Assembly: GCA_963691715.1 (NCBI GenBank)
Contig: OY829281.1
Location: 1,798,001-1,862,000 of the forward strand
DNA: 64,000 nt
Source: HXMU1420-13 sp963691715
Lineage (GTDB): Bacteria > Bacteroidota > Rhodothermia > Balneolales > Balneolaceae
Direction of reading: 5' to 3'
Shown here: positions 27,466 through 36,785 of the stretch, one piece after another
Layout: every line of letters begins with the position of its first letter
Position numbering within the stretch: position 1 is the first letter of the stretch
The notes under the pieces: model-generated
The model's database searches: none
Seen by the model: only the letters and a program-made list of their open reading frames with translations
What the model was told of the DNA's origin: nothing
Position numbers and translations under genes: made by a program

Positions 27466-28385
27466 AAAATATGAACCTCTTTAAAGATCCATGTATTTTT
27501 CACCAGGAATGGTGGTTGGAGGCAATTTCACCTGGTCAGTGGGGAGTTTGTAAGGTTATAAAAGGCAAAGAACAATTTGCATCTATGCCTTATATCATTT
27601 CTAAAAAATATGGTTTAACATTATTAAACATGCCACCTTTAACTCAACACTTAGGACCTTGGACTAAACTAAATAATGGAAAATATTCAACAAAACTATC
27701 TCAAGAAAAAGAGCTTTTTAATGAATTATTGAATCAGTTACCTAACTATGACATATTTAGACAACGTTTTAGCCCTTCAATTACCAATTGGTTACCTTTT
27801 TATTGGAATAACTTTAAACAAACTACAAAATATACTTACCGTCTAACATCAGATTTTAATGAATCAATGCTTTGGAAAGGAATGCAAGGAAATATCAGAA
27901 GAGAAATTAAAAAAGCAAGAAATATAGTATCAATAGAATCCACAGATGATGTAGATATAATGTGGAATATTTGGGAATCTAATTTTAAAAGCAAAAATAA
28001 AAAAATTAAAATTGAAAAAAACGTTTTTAATAGATTAAATGATGCATGTACTAAACAAAAAGCAAGAAAAATATTTATTGCTGTTGATGAACAAAAACAT
28101 ATACATGCTGCTGTATATCTAGTATGGGATAAAGAAACTGCATATTATTTAATAGGTGGAGCTGAGCCAATGTTTAGAACAAGTGGTGCTGTAAGCTTTT
28201 TAATGTATGAGTCAATTAAATTTGCCTTGGATAAAGGACTTAATTTTGATTTCGAAGGATCCATGATTGAATCTGTGGAAAGATTTTTTAGAGGTTTTGG
28301 TGCGATACAGACACCTTATTTTGAAGTCACAAAAATGAATGGACTCCTCAATAAACTTAATATTTCTGATAGATTTTTTCAGTAA
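27462..28385 (+). CDS. FemAB/GNAT-like acyl- or aminoacyltransferase
   Basis: The 307-residue protein resembles the FemAB-like GNAT group. It has the N-terminal EWWLEAISPGQWGV block, the MQGNIRREIKKARN segment and the C-terminal region ALDKGLNFDFEGSMIESVERF. Related enzymes in bacterial glycan clusters acylate or aminoacylate an amino group. It overlaps the sulfotransferase gene by four bases and precedes the WecF-like gene by 12, so it probably modifies an amino sugar in the same glycan. Confidence 0.7.
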   Translation: MKNMNLFKDPCIFHQEWWLEAISPGQWGVCKVIKGKEQFASMPYIISKKYGLTLLNMPPLTQHLGPWTKLNNGKYSTKLSQEKELFNELLNQLPNYDIFRQRFSPSITNWLPFYWNNFKQTTKYTYRLTSDFNESMLWKGMQGNIRREIKKARNIVSIESTDDVDIMWNIWESNFKSKNKKIKIEKNVFNRLNDACTKQKARKIFIAVDEQKHIHAAVYLVWDKETAYYLIGGAEPMFRTSGAVSFLMYESIKFALDKGLNFDFEGSMIESVERFFRGFGAIQTPYFEVTKMNGLLNKLNISDRFFQ

Positions 28386-28397
28386 ATACTACTATAA

Positions 28398-29522
28398 ATG
28401 AAGTATAAATACATACATCTAATAATCGATTCTTATGTCCGTTTTTCTTTAAAAAATTTAATAAACAATAATGTAGGACATAAAATAATTATAGTTGAAA
28501 AAAATCATTTTTTTGATATCAATAAAAATCGCATATCAAATAATTCATTTAATGAATATATTATTAATTCAGAAGTAATATTTGCACATTTTTTAAATAA
28601 ACATATTGCTAAAATCATTAATGATATAACACCATCAAAAAAAATTATTTGGTTTTCTTGGGGTGCTGATTTCTACAATTTGGGAAAGTTTAAAAATGAT
28701 TTACTCCAACCTAAGTCAAAAAAAATATTCAATATTATAAGTTTAAAATCAATACAAGGAGTAAAAAAATTAGTATGGCAAAAACTTGGTATTATCACTG
28801 ATTATCTACCTCCAAATAATGAAGTAATAAAAGCGATAAAACAAACTTCGGTTATTGTACCTGTGGTACCAAGTGACTTTGATATTATTAATTCTAAATA
28901 TTCAATTTCTTCGAAAAAATATGACCTTAATTATTTAAATGGAATATTCATAAATCCCCCAAAATTTGATTCCAATATATTTAAAAATAACGTTTTAATA
29001 GGTAACTCTTCTTCATTTACAAATAATCATATTGAGATTATCGATATGATTTCAAAAAAACCTAATTTTGATGGTGATATTATATTTCCACTTGTTTATG
29101 GAAATAAAAGATATAGAGACTTCATTATCAAATATGCGAAAAAGAAACTTGGTCATAATTTACTTTTCATAGAAGACAGATTATCCATCGAAGATTACAT
29201 GAAATTATATACTAGTTGTCATTCAGTCATTATGAATCACAAAAGACAACAAGCAATGGGAAATTTATATTTTGCATTTTGGTTTAAAACTAATGTATAT
29301 CTAAATTTGAAAGCAAACCATGCTAAAGATCTAATCCAAAGAGGATTTAAGATCTTAGATGTTTCTGAATATATTAACTCAAAAACTTTATCCGAAGAAG
29401 ATAAAAAAAAGAATCAAGAGCTTTTAATTAAGTGGTATGGAAAGGAATATTTACAAAAAAAATTCAACGATTTTCTTCTCTACATCGAATCAAACATTAC
29501 TAATCAAGTTAAAAATGGATAG
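28398..29522 (+). CDS. WecF-like TDP-4-acetamido-4,6-dideoxygalactose transferase family (GT56)
   Basis: The 374-residue protein shows family-56 features: GNSSSFTNNHIEIIDMIS, FPLVYGNKRY, and SVIMNHKRQQAMGNLYFAFW. In enterobacteria WecF adds Fuc4NAc to lipid-linked disaccharide in common-antigen synthesis. Here it most likely adds a 4-amino-4,6-dideoxy sugar to a lipid-linked glycan. It is the last of the plus-strand run, and its 3' end overlaps the converging ATP-grasp gene by 19 bases. The gene is notably A-rich. Confidence 0.72.
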   Translation: MKYKYIHLIIDSYVRFSLKNLINNNVGHKIIIVEKNHFFDINKNRISNNSFNEYIINSEVIFAHFLNKHIAKIINDITPSKKIIWFSWGADFYNLGKFKNDLLQPKSKKIFNIISLKSIQGVKKLVWQKLGIITDYLPPNNEVIKAIKQTSVIVPVVPSDFDIINSKYSISSKKYDLNYLNGIFINPPKFDSNIFKNNVLIGNSSSFTNNHIEIIDMISKKPNFDGDIIFPLVYGNKRYRDFIIKYAKKKLGHNLLFIEDRLSIEDYMKLYTSCHSVIMNHKRQQAMGNLYFAFWFKTNVYLNLKANHAKDLIQRGFKILDVSEYINSKTLSEEDKKKNQELLIKWYGKEYLQKKFNDFLLYIESNITNQVKNG

Positions 29523-30580
29523 CTTTCTCCAACTCTTGGTATTTCATAATTTTCAATTAAAGATGGTCTCCCGTCAATATCTCTAAGAATAATATTATTT
29601 TTGGGCCATTTTCTTTCAATTTCATGGTCCCAATGCTCTATATCATTATTAATAATATCCAATTGAAATTCTGTCAAATTAAATCCACCCAAGGCAAAAG
29701 ATGATGTTGCTGCAACATGTCTTAAATTTATTTCAGTAATGTAATATTTACCTGCATTCGACTCCTTAAGATCGACTGCAATAATGCCCTCCATTATTTC
29801 TCCTGTTTGGTTGCATATTTCTTCAACTGCTGCCTTTGCAACTCTAACTGCCTCATTATCATTTATTAATTTTCCTTTACTAATATTTCCAGTGATTCCA
29901 CTTAATGAGATGTTTTTATTGAAATATTCGAGCCTTTCATAACATCCAATTTTTACTAAATTTCCCTTACTGAATAGTAAATGTACTGCAATATTTTTAC
30001 CTGGAAGATATTCCGAAATCATAGCCTCTTTCGTTTTAGAGTTCATTAAACTCCATGCGATCAAATGACTAGTATCTTTAACTAACATGGAACCTAATCC
30101 ACTTGTAGAACCTTCAGAAATTTCTCTTATCCAGTATGGAAAATCAATTGTAGACTGAAATTTATAAAAATCAGTTTTTTCAGTTTTAATAATTTCCGAC
30201 TTAGGTATAAGATTAGTATTAGACAGAGCCTCATACAATCGACCTTTACTAATGGATAATTCAGAAAATTTGGGAGGCGGAGTAATTGTATTTGCTTCAA
30301 GTTGATTTTTTGACCAGAAAAGTACTTCTAGTTCTGGAATCAGAATTATACAATCAATTTTCTCTCTTTTTATGATAGAATTAAATATTTTGGGATATTC
30401 ATCATCTTTCACATGTGGCACTCTCCATATTTTTTCAAATATTCCCTCATATAATCCATAAGTATTATCACAAATATCAGTCCCAATTAAAATCGAGTCC
30501 TTATATTTTTCACTTAATCTAATACTTCTCGCGATTGCTCTTGAGGTAACACCGCATGCTCCACTAATTAAAATTCTCAT
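29504..30580 (-). CDS. ATP-grasp domain protein (carbamoyl-phosphate-synthase-like)
   Basis: The 358-residue protein starts MRILISGACGVTSRAIARSI, a Rossmann-like pre-ATP-grasp domain. It continues with ATP-grasp elements including EYLPGKNIAVHLLF and the metal-binding GIIAVDLKESNAGKYYITEINLRH. ATP-grasp enzymes of this type in glycan loci can ligate an amino acid or other acid to an amino sugar. It overlaps the upstream DegT aminotransferase gene by four bases, suggesting a coupled pair. Exact substrates unknown. Confidence 0.7.
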   Translation of the reverse strand: MRILISGACGVTSRAIARSIRLSEKYKDSILIGTDICDNTYGLYEGIFEKIWRVPHVKDDEYPKIFNSIIKREKIDCIILIPELEVLFWSKNQLEANTITPPPKFSELSISKGRLYEALSNTNLIPKSEIIKTEKTDFYKFQSTIDFPYWIREISEGSTSGLGSMLVKDTSHLIAWSLMNSKTKEAMISEYLPGKNIAVHLLFSKGNLVKIGCYERLEYFNKNISLSGITGNISKGKLINDNEAVRVAKAAVEEICNQTGEIMEGIIAVDLKESNAGKYYITEINLRHVAATSSFALGGFNLTEFQLDIINNDIEHWDHEIERKWPKNNIILRDIDGRPSLIENYEIPRVGESYPFLT

Positions 30581-31650
30581 ATACTATTTATAATTCTAGT
30601 GATTAATTCTATCTGTTCTACTTTCAAATCATGATATAATGGAAGGCATAACACTTTTTTTGATATTTCTTTGCATATTTCAACATCCTCACTATTAACA
30701 TATTCAAGGGTATCTAAACTAGGATAAAAATACCTTCTTGGGAAAATCTCATTAAAATTCAATCTTTCAATTGCTTGAAGCAGTAATGATTCTTCTTCAA
30801 AAATGATTGGATAGTATGCATAGTTCCAATCTGCGTTTTCATTTATAATTATTTTTCTAATTGAAGTGTTATTAACAAAAAACTGATCATATAAATAGCA
30901 TTGATCTTTTCTCTTAGAAATTATCTTATCAATATATCTCAGATTACACAAACCCATAGCAGCATGTATTTCTGAATTTTTTCCATTTATACCTATGCCA
31001 CTGTATTTTTCAGGACCATTATGTCCAAAATTTCTCATCAAACGCATTTTTTGCATTAAGCCTGGGTCTCTACTGAAAATACCCCCCCCTTCAACAGTAT
31101 GGAAAAGTTTGGTAGCATGAAAACTAGTAGTACTGACATCACCAAATTCAAAAATTGACCTTCCATTATATTTTGTACCAAAACAATGGGCAGCATCATA
31201 AATTAATTTTAGATTAAATTTTGATACAATTGATTCAAGTCCTTCAATATCACAGGGATTACCATAAACATGTGTAGCGATGATACCAGTTGTATTTTTG
31301 GTGATTGACTGCTCTATTTTAGTAACATCTATGTTTAAAGTTTTCGGATCTATGTCAACAAATACTGGAGTACAACCTTCCCATACTATTGACGAGGTCG
31401 TAGCTACATAAGAAAATGGTGTGGTTATAATTTCTTTACTTAATCCGAGAGCTTTAATTGCTAACTGTATCGCAATAGTTCCATTTGTCGTATACAAAAT
31501 TTTCTTAACTCCCAAATACTCACTTAAACTAAGTTCCAGATTTTTCACAAGAGGGCCATCATTGGTCAGATACTCTCTTTCCCATATACCTTTCAAATAT
31601 TCCTGATATTCTTCATATGATGGCATAAAAGGTTTTGTGACAAGAATCAT
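30577..31650 (-). CDS. DegT/DnrJ/EryC1 sugar aminotransferase
   Basis: The 357-residue PLP enzyme has the fold-type I signature of sugar aminotransferases: the GTIAIQLAIKAL cofactor loop, IYDAAHCFGTKYNG and the Schiff-base Lys in SFHATKLFHTVEGGG. It makes an amino sugar from a nucleotide-linked keto-sugar, as WecE does for TDP-Fuc4N. It lies six bases after the flippase gene and overlaps the ATP-grasp gene by four bases. With the WecF-like transferase it suggests a 4-amino-dideoxy sugar in the product. Confidence 0.88.
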   Translation of the reverse strand: MILVTKPFMPSYEEYQEYLKGIWEREYLTNDGPLVKNLELSLSEYLGVKKILYTTNGTIAIQLAIKALGLSKEIITTPFSYVATTSSIVWEGCTPVFVDIDPKTLNIDVTKIEQSITKNTTGIIATHVYGNPCDIEGLESIVSKFNLKLIYDAAHCFGTKYNGRSIFEFGDVSTTSFHATKLFHTVEGGGIFSRDPGLMQKMRLMRNFGHNGPEKYSGIGINGKNSEIHAAMGLCNLRYIDKIISKRKDQCYLYDQFFVNNTSIRKIIINENADWNYAYYPIIFEEESLLLQAIERLNFNEIFPRRYFYPSLDTLEYVNSEDVEICKEISKKVLCLPLYHDLKVEQIELITRIINSI

Positions 31651-31655
31651 ATAAT

Positions 31656-33107
31656 TTATTGATTAAGAATCTGGATTTTTGACTTAACAATATAAATTAA
31701 CTCTTTAAATGAGTTTGGCTTGAATATTAAGCATGTACCACAATAAATAAATATCCCAGTAATAGTTAATGAAATTAACTTTAATATTTCATTATTAAAT
31801 TGCAATAAATCCAAACAAATAACAGCAATAGCCATTGGAAAACTGTAAAGTAAGATTGAAAATACATCTAATAATTGTTCAATTTTAGAATAATTAATCA
31901 ACTTTTCAGTGTAATACAAATTTACGAAAAGTGATGCGAATGAGCTAAATACTTGAGCTAAAATCAGCCCCCAAAAACCGTAATTCAAACCTATTATAAT
32001 GGCTAGTGAGACCCCGATCTTTTTTATTAATGAAATTTTTAAAATCAAGTCAGTCCGCCCAACTACTTTTAATATATTTAAATTTATGGCATGCACATGA
32101 TTTATCATCCCACTTATAGCAAGTAATTGTAGGATTGGTACAGATTTAATCCACTTTTCTCCAATCAATAAAATTATCGTTGGCTCTGCAACCAATATCA
32201 TCCCAATCATAGCGGGGAATATTATAAGTGAATTAATCTCTAATATTTTCCTATATCCATCTTTTAATCGTTCTAAATCACCCTTAATTTTAGAAAGAGT
32301 GGGATAAGTAACTCGAACAATTATCTCTGTAATATTTTTTGAGATAATATTTTTAATATTTTCTGCTTGTGCATAGAAACCCAATAATTGGGTACTATAA
32401 AGACGCCCAATAATGACTTTATAGATTTCAACAAATATTAAATTTATTAAACCAGACAACATCAAATTTGACCCAAAGCCAAATAATTTCTTAAAAGATT
32501 TAGGGTTTATAAATCCTTTGGGTATCCATGGATTTATTCCCCAAAAAAGAAAGGAAGTAACAAAAACTAGCACTACTTGTTGGGTTGCTATCGCCCAGAC
32601 CCCGAATTCATACGAAGCTAGAATGATTGCACTTAAACCACTTAACAAAGATGCAATTAGATTTATAATTGCCTGCGTCCTGAAGTTTATTTTATGAATA
32701 TAATAGGCCCTTTGGATGATAGAAATTGAAAAAAAAATGGGAATAAATGCCATATATCTTATCAAAGATACCAATACCTTTTCTTCATAAAAAGCACTTA
32801 TAAAAGGTGCTCCGAACCATAGAAAAACAAATAAAATGAGTGCTATATATAAGTTAACAAAGAACGTTGTAGATTTATCATTCTCAGTTATTTGATCCTC
32901 TCTAATTAGTGCCTGGCTTAAACCACTGTCAATTAAAATAAGTGAAATTCCAAAAAAAATGGAAATCATGGCAATAAGGCCATAATCTTCAGGGATCAGG
33001 GTTCGTGCCAAAATAATCGTGGTAAAAAACTGGATTAATTTACCTCCAATTCTCTCAACTGAAGCCCAGACGACACCCCTTAATGCTTTCTGTGAGAGGG
33101 ATAACAT
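31656..33107 (-). CDS. Wzx-like lipopolysaccharide/polysaccharide flippase
   Basis: The 483-residue protein is almost entirely membrane segments, with the oligosaccharide-flippase pattern GGKLIQFFTTIILARTLIPE near the N-terminus and DSGLSQALIR after the second helix. It belongs to the MOP superfamily (Wzx/RfbX-like) and should move lipid-linked oligosaccharides across the inner membrane. It is the first gene of the minus-strand set with the aminotransferase and ATP-grasp genes. Its promoter must lie in the 122-base gap to hisS. Confidence 0.85.
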   Translation of the reverse strand: MLSLSQKALRGVVWASVERIGGKLIQFFTTIILARTLIPEDYGLIAMISIFFGISLILIDSGLSQALIREDQITENDKSTTFFVNLYIALILFVFLWFGAPFISAFYEEKVLVSLIRYMAFIPIFFSISIIQRAYYIHKINFRTQAIINLIASLLSGLSAIILASYEFGVWAIATQQVVLVFVTSFLFWGINPWIPKGFINPKSFKKLFGFGSNLMLSGLINLIFVEIYKVIIGRLYSTQLLGFYAQAENIKNIISKNITEIIVRVTYPTLSKIKGDLERLKDGYRKILEINSLIIFPAMIGMILVAEPTIILLIGEKWIKSVPILQLLAISGMINHVHAINLNILKVVGRTDLILKISLIKKIGVSLAIIIGLNYGFWGLILAQVFSSFASLFVNLYYTEKLINYSKIEQLLDVFSILLYSFPMAIAVICLDLLQFNNEILKLISLTITGIFIYCGTCLIFKPNSFKELIYIVKSKIQILNQ

Positions 33108-33229
33108 TTATAAACCTTCAAATAAAATATTAGATCTATAACGATTAATTGCCATTCTAGAATGTACATATAGTTAAGATATTCATCCACACAAATCTTA
33201 TCTTACTTTACAATATCGAATATTTCTAT

Positions 33230-34486
33230 ATGCCCAAAACCAAATATACTACACACCCAGGAATGGTAGATATTCTGCCAGGCGAAGTTGAAAAATGGAG
33301 GGCTTTGGAAGCAATAATCCATGAGCAAGCTGCAATTTTTAATTTTGAAGAAATTAGAACTCCAATCATGGAGCAAACCGAACTTATTAAGCGAGGTATT
33401 GGGCAATTAACTGATATTGTTACTAAAGAGATTTTTGCATTCACAAAAGGAGATCATAATTATGTATTACGCCCAGAGTTAACCGCTCCCGTAGTTCGTT
33501 CTTATGTGCAGCACCACCTTGCTCAACGTGGGGGGGCTCAAAAACTCTATTATATCGGACCTATGTTTCGTGCAGAGCGCCCTCAAAAAGGTAGACAACG
33601 ACAATTTCATCAGTTTGGTTTAGAAATTTTAGGTACAAACGATCCCATAGCTGATGTGGAATGCATTACTTTTATGATACGTATTTATGAACGTATTGGG
33701 ATCAAGAATTTCGCTTTAAAATTAAACTCGGTTGGGGACCCAGAAAGTAGAGAGAGCTATAAACATGTACTTAAAGATTATCTTCGCCCGAATCTAGAAC
33801 AACTAAGCGAACTTTCTAAAACGCGTTTTGAAAAAAATCCAATGAGAATACTGGATTCAAAGGAGCCTGAAGATCAAGAATTCATCAGAAATGCTCCAGC
33901 TATTCGCGACTTTCTAAATGAAGAATCATCCCAGCATTTCGATCAGGTATGTAAGTACTTAGATATGAGGGGAATAACATATCTTATAGATCCATTGCTT
34001 GTTCGAGGTATGGATTACTACACAAAAACTGCGTTTGAATTAACTAGCCCCGACTTAGGATCTCAAGATGCTTTTGCTGGTGGTGGAAGATATGATTTAC
34101 TTGTCGAAGAAATTGGTGGTCAACCCACTCCTGCCGTTGGTTTTGCAGCGGGTATGGAACGTTTACTTATAGCATGCGATGAATTGGGAATACAGCTAAC
34201 AAAAGAAAAATCTATTGACTTATTTGTTGTTTGCTTGGGCGATAATGCAAGAGATTGGTGCATTAAACATTTAAGTGAATTTCGAAATAGAAATATCTCA
34301 GCTACGATGGATTATAAAGGACGTTCGATGAAGGCTCAAATGAAAGAAGCAAATCGCCAAAACGCAAAATTTGCACTTATCGTCGGGGATAATGAATTAG
34401 AGTCGGGAAAATTCGTATTTCGAAATATGCTAGAAAGCACTGAAGAAAAATTATCTCTTGAAGAGATTTTTACACAATTTATATAA
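33230..34486 (+). CDS. hisS: Histidyl-tRNA synthetase
   Basis: The 418-residue class II synthetase has motif 1 (FNFEEIRTPIMEQTELIKRG), motif 2 (GPMFRAERPQKGRQRQFHQ), the histidine-specific signature GRYDLL and RGMDYYTKTAFE, and the C-terminal anticodon-binding domain (about residues 320-418). Length is usual for bacterial HisRS. It ends one base before the convergent APC permease gene. Confidence 0.97.
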   Translation: MPKTKYTTHPGMVDILPGEVEKWRALEAIIHEQAAIFNFEEIRTPIMEQTELIKRGIGQLTDIVTKEIFAFTKGDHNYVLRPELTAPVVRSYVQHHLAQRGGAQKLYYIGPMFRAERPQKGRQRQFHQFGLEILGTNDPIADVECITFMIRIYERIGIKNFALKLNSVGDPESRESYKHVLKDYLRPNLEQLSELSKTRFEKNPMRILDSKEPEDQEFIRNAPAIRDFLNEESSQHFDQVCKYLDMRGITYLIDPLLVRGMDYYTKTAFELTSPDLGSQDAFAGGGRYDLLVEEIGGQPTPAVGFAAGMERLLIACDELGIQLTKEKSIDLFVVCLGDNARDWCIKHLSEFRNRNISATMDYKGRSMKAQMKEANRQNAKFALIVGDNELESGKFVFRNMLESTEEKLSLEEIFTQFI

Positions 34487-36580
34487 TTACTCGTATTCTA
34501 GTTGGCTTTTAAGCTCCGCTATATCTTTTGGATATCCAAGAATTGAAAGGATATCTCTTGATTCTAGTATTGTTTTTCCCTTGGGTATTATGATTTCTCC
34601 ATCACGTTCAATAATGGTAACAAGGCATTCTCCTGGTAAATCTAGTTCCATTATTTTTTTACCAATCCATTCTTCGGCTTTGGTATGCTCTAATAATCTT
34701 ATATGAAAAAATCGCTCATCAGTGAGGAGTACTTGCTTCATAGCTTTTTCAATTTTTGCGCTTTTCCATCGCTCCAAGAAACCGTCGGCTTCAATCAATT
34801 CAGCCAAATGCCCAATAATCCGCATGTGAAGAAGGGGTTTTTCTTTTGGTGTAGCTAAAAATATTATAGCGAAAGCTTTTTTCTCTTCTTTGTCAATAGT
34901 AAAATTGATTCCATGCGCTGAATGTACGGCTAACATTTCAGGGATTCTCACTTCTTCAAGTTGAACATATTTGAAGAACACCCCGTCTTTCATCTCTATA
35001 AAATTATCTCCTAAATCTGATAATTGTTCTTTTAAAAAATCTCGATCTAATTTTAAACGTTGATTTAGCGTAATTGTTGATTTCATCAAGAGTCTATCCA
35101 AGTTGCTCTGATTTTCTTCTACATGGAGAACGATCGATCTTGCAATTACTTCTTCATAGGTAAGCGATGAATCAATATTTTTTTCGTTTATTATTGTCAT
35201 CAATTCATGCTCTAGGGCTTCGTATCGCAATTGTCCTAGACGGCTGTAAATATGAAAAATAGCTCCCTGGCGTTTTACTTTTCCATGAGCAAAATAGAAA
35301 TACCATCCTATACATAGAATAATAACTGTACCGGTTAGGCCCACAGCTAATAATCCCATTTGAGCAATTAACCAAATAGAAATAAACATCCCAATAACTT
35401 GTACCCATGGGTAAAATGGAGACTTATAACCAGGTTTATAGGCTTCAATATGGCTCTCACGCATTACTATGACAGATAAATTTATTAAGCCAAAAAGTAG
35501 AAGCTGAAATGCTGATGCTAATTTTGCAACTGCTTCTACATCAAATAGTAGTAAAACTATAGCCATAATTAATGTTGTTACAATTACCGATGTATGCGGT
35601 GTTTTAAAACGACCAATTGTTTGAAATACTGGACTTAACAATCCATCTCTACTCATAGCTAATGGATATCTCGATGCTGACAAAATACCCGCATTCCCCG
35701 TTGATGCAAAAGCAGCAATTGCAGCAATAACAATTAATAAAACACCGCTATTAGAAGGAAGAAAATTCATAACAATTTCTCCGACATCAGCAACAGGGGT
35801 AAGACTACTATAAAACTGTCCTGTTGGAAGCAGTTTCACCATAATGAATACACCAACTACATAAACAAAGCTTGCTGTTAAAAGCGAAAAAATCATTCCC
35901 ATCGGGATTGACCAGTCTGGGTTCTGAACTTCCTCTGCAATACTCGCCACTTTTGTTAGACCAGCGTAAGAAACAAATACTAACCCAATGGTAGATATAA
36001 ATCCATTAATCCCATTTGTGAAAAAATCTGGCTGTCCACTAAAACCAATGTTATTCTCTGGTGTAAATAAATAGGAAAGCCCAACAATTATAAAAAATGC
36101 CATGATAAGCACTAAAGCCGAAACTAATATTCTCTGTAAAATTGCAGTTTCTTTGGCTCCAAAAATATTGAGTAAACCAAAAGCAAAAGTTAAAACTAAG
36201 GCTAAAGGTAACATTGGCACATCAACATATAGTGTTAAATATGCTCCCATACCAATCAAAGCAAATGCACTTTTAAAAATCAAGGCAATCCAAGAACCTA
36301 ATCCTCCAATAGTACCAACCATAGGACCTAAACTTCTATCTAAGAAATAGTAAGCGCCTCCCGCTTTTGGCATTGCTGTACTCAATTCTGCTACACTAAA
36401 CATTGACGGAAGAATCAAAAAACCAGCAGCCAGATAAGCTAGATAAACTGAGCTACCTGTTTCCATAGCTGCCAATCCAGGTAAAAGAAAAAAGCCAGAA
36501 CTGAACATTGCACCCGTACTGACTGCATATACATCAAAAATAGTAAGCTTTTTAGATAATTTTTTCTTTCCGTTAGCCAT
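34487..36580 (-). CDS. APC-type amino-acid permease with EIIA-like and TrkA_C-like C-terminal domains
   Basis: The 697-residue protein has an amino-acid/polyamine/organocation permease of about 12 helices in the first 430 residues, with MFSSGFFLLPGLAAMETGS at helix 1. A cytoplasmic tail follows. The tail contains a PTS EIIA-2-like region (MLAVHSAHGINFTI, then AIIFLATPKEKPLLHMRIIG) and a final region resembling TrkA_C (ECLVTIIERDGEIIIPKGKT). Such fusions suggest control of transport by phosphorylation or ligand binding. The His of the EIIA motif is kept. Substrate unknown. It is divergent from lysA. Confidence 0.78.
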   Translation of the reverse strand: MANGKKKLSKKLTIFDVYAVSTGAMFSSGFFLLPGLAAMETGSSVYLAYLAAGFLILPSMFSVAELSTAMPKAGGAYYFLDRSLGPMVGTIGGLGSWIALIFKSAFALIGMGAYLTLYVDVPMLPLALVLTFAFGLLNIFGAKETAILQRILVSALVLIMAFFIIVGLSYLFTPENNIGFSGQPDFFTNGINGFISTIGLVFVSYAGLTKVASIAEEVQNPDWSIPMGMIFSLLTASFVYVVGVFIMVKLLPTGQFYSSLTPVADVGEIVMNFLPSNSGVLLIVIAAIAAFASTGNAGILSASRYPLAMSRDGLLSPVFQTIGRFKTPHTSVIVTTLIMAIVLLLFDVEAVAKLASAFQLLLFGLINLSVIVMRESHIEAYKPGYKSPFYPWVQVIGMFISIWLIAQMGLLAVGLTGTVIILCIGWYFYFAHGKVKRQGAIFHIYSRLGQLRYEALEHELMTIINEKNIDSSLTYEEVIARSIVLHVEENQSNLDRLLMKSTITLNQRLKLDRDFLKEQLSDLGDNFIEMKDGVFFKYVQLEEVRIPEMLAVHSAHGINFTIDKEEKKAFAIIFLATPKEKPLLHMRIIGHLAELIEADGFLERWKSAKIEKAMKQVLLTDERFFHIRLLEHTKAEEWIGKKIMELDLPGECLVTIIERDGEIIIPKGKTILESRDILSILGYPKDIAELKSQLEYE

Positions 36581-36785
36581 AAATAATGGATTTATTTACT
36601 CTAATTACTGCTCAAAAGAATAATAGGTGTTTTATTCTTCTAGTTCCTAAAAAAAATAGAAAAAAACATAGATAACAGATAATCCGTTTTTGTGAGAGAA
36701 ATATGTTTTTCCATTAATCTATATCCATATTTAGATCATTCAATTCATATATTTAGAATCTTACTCACACACTATCGAAAAATAA

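Noticed and set aside
36616..36639. 8-bp AT-only stem between the permease and lysA genes
   Set aside because: Pairs only one G-C, has no T-run and lies in a divergent leader of low complexity; easily random.
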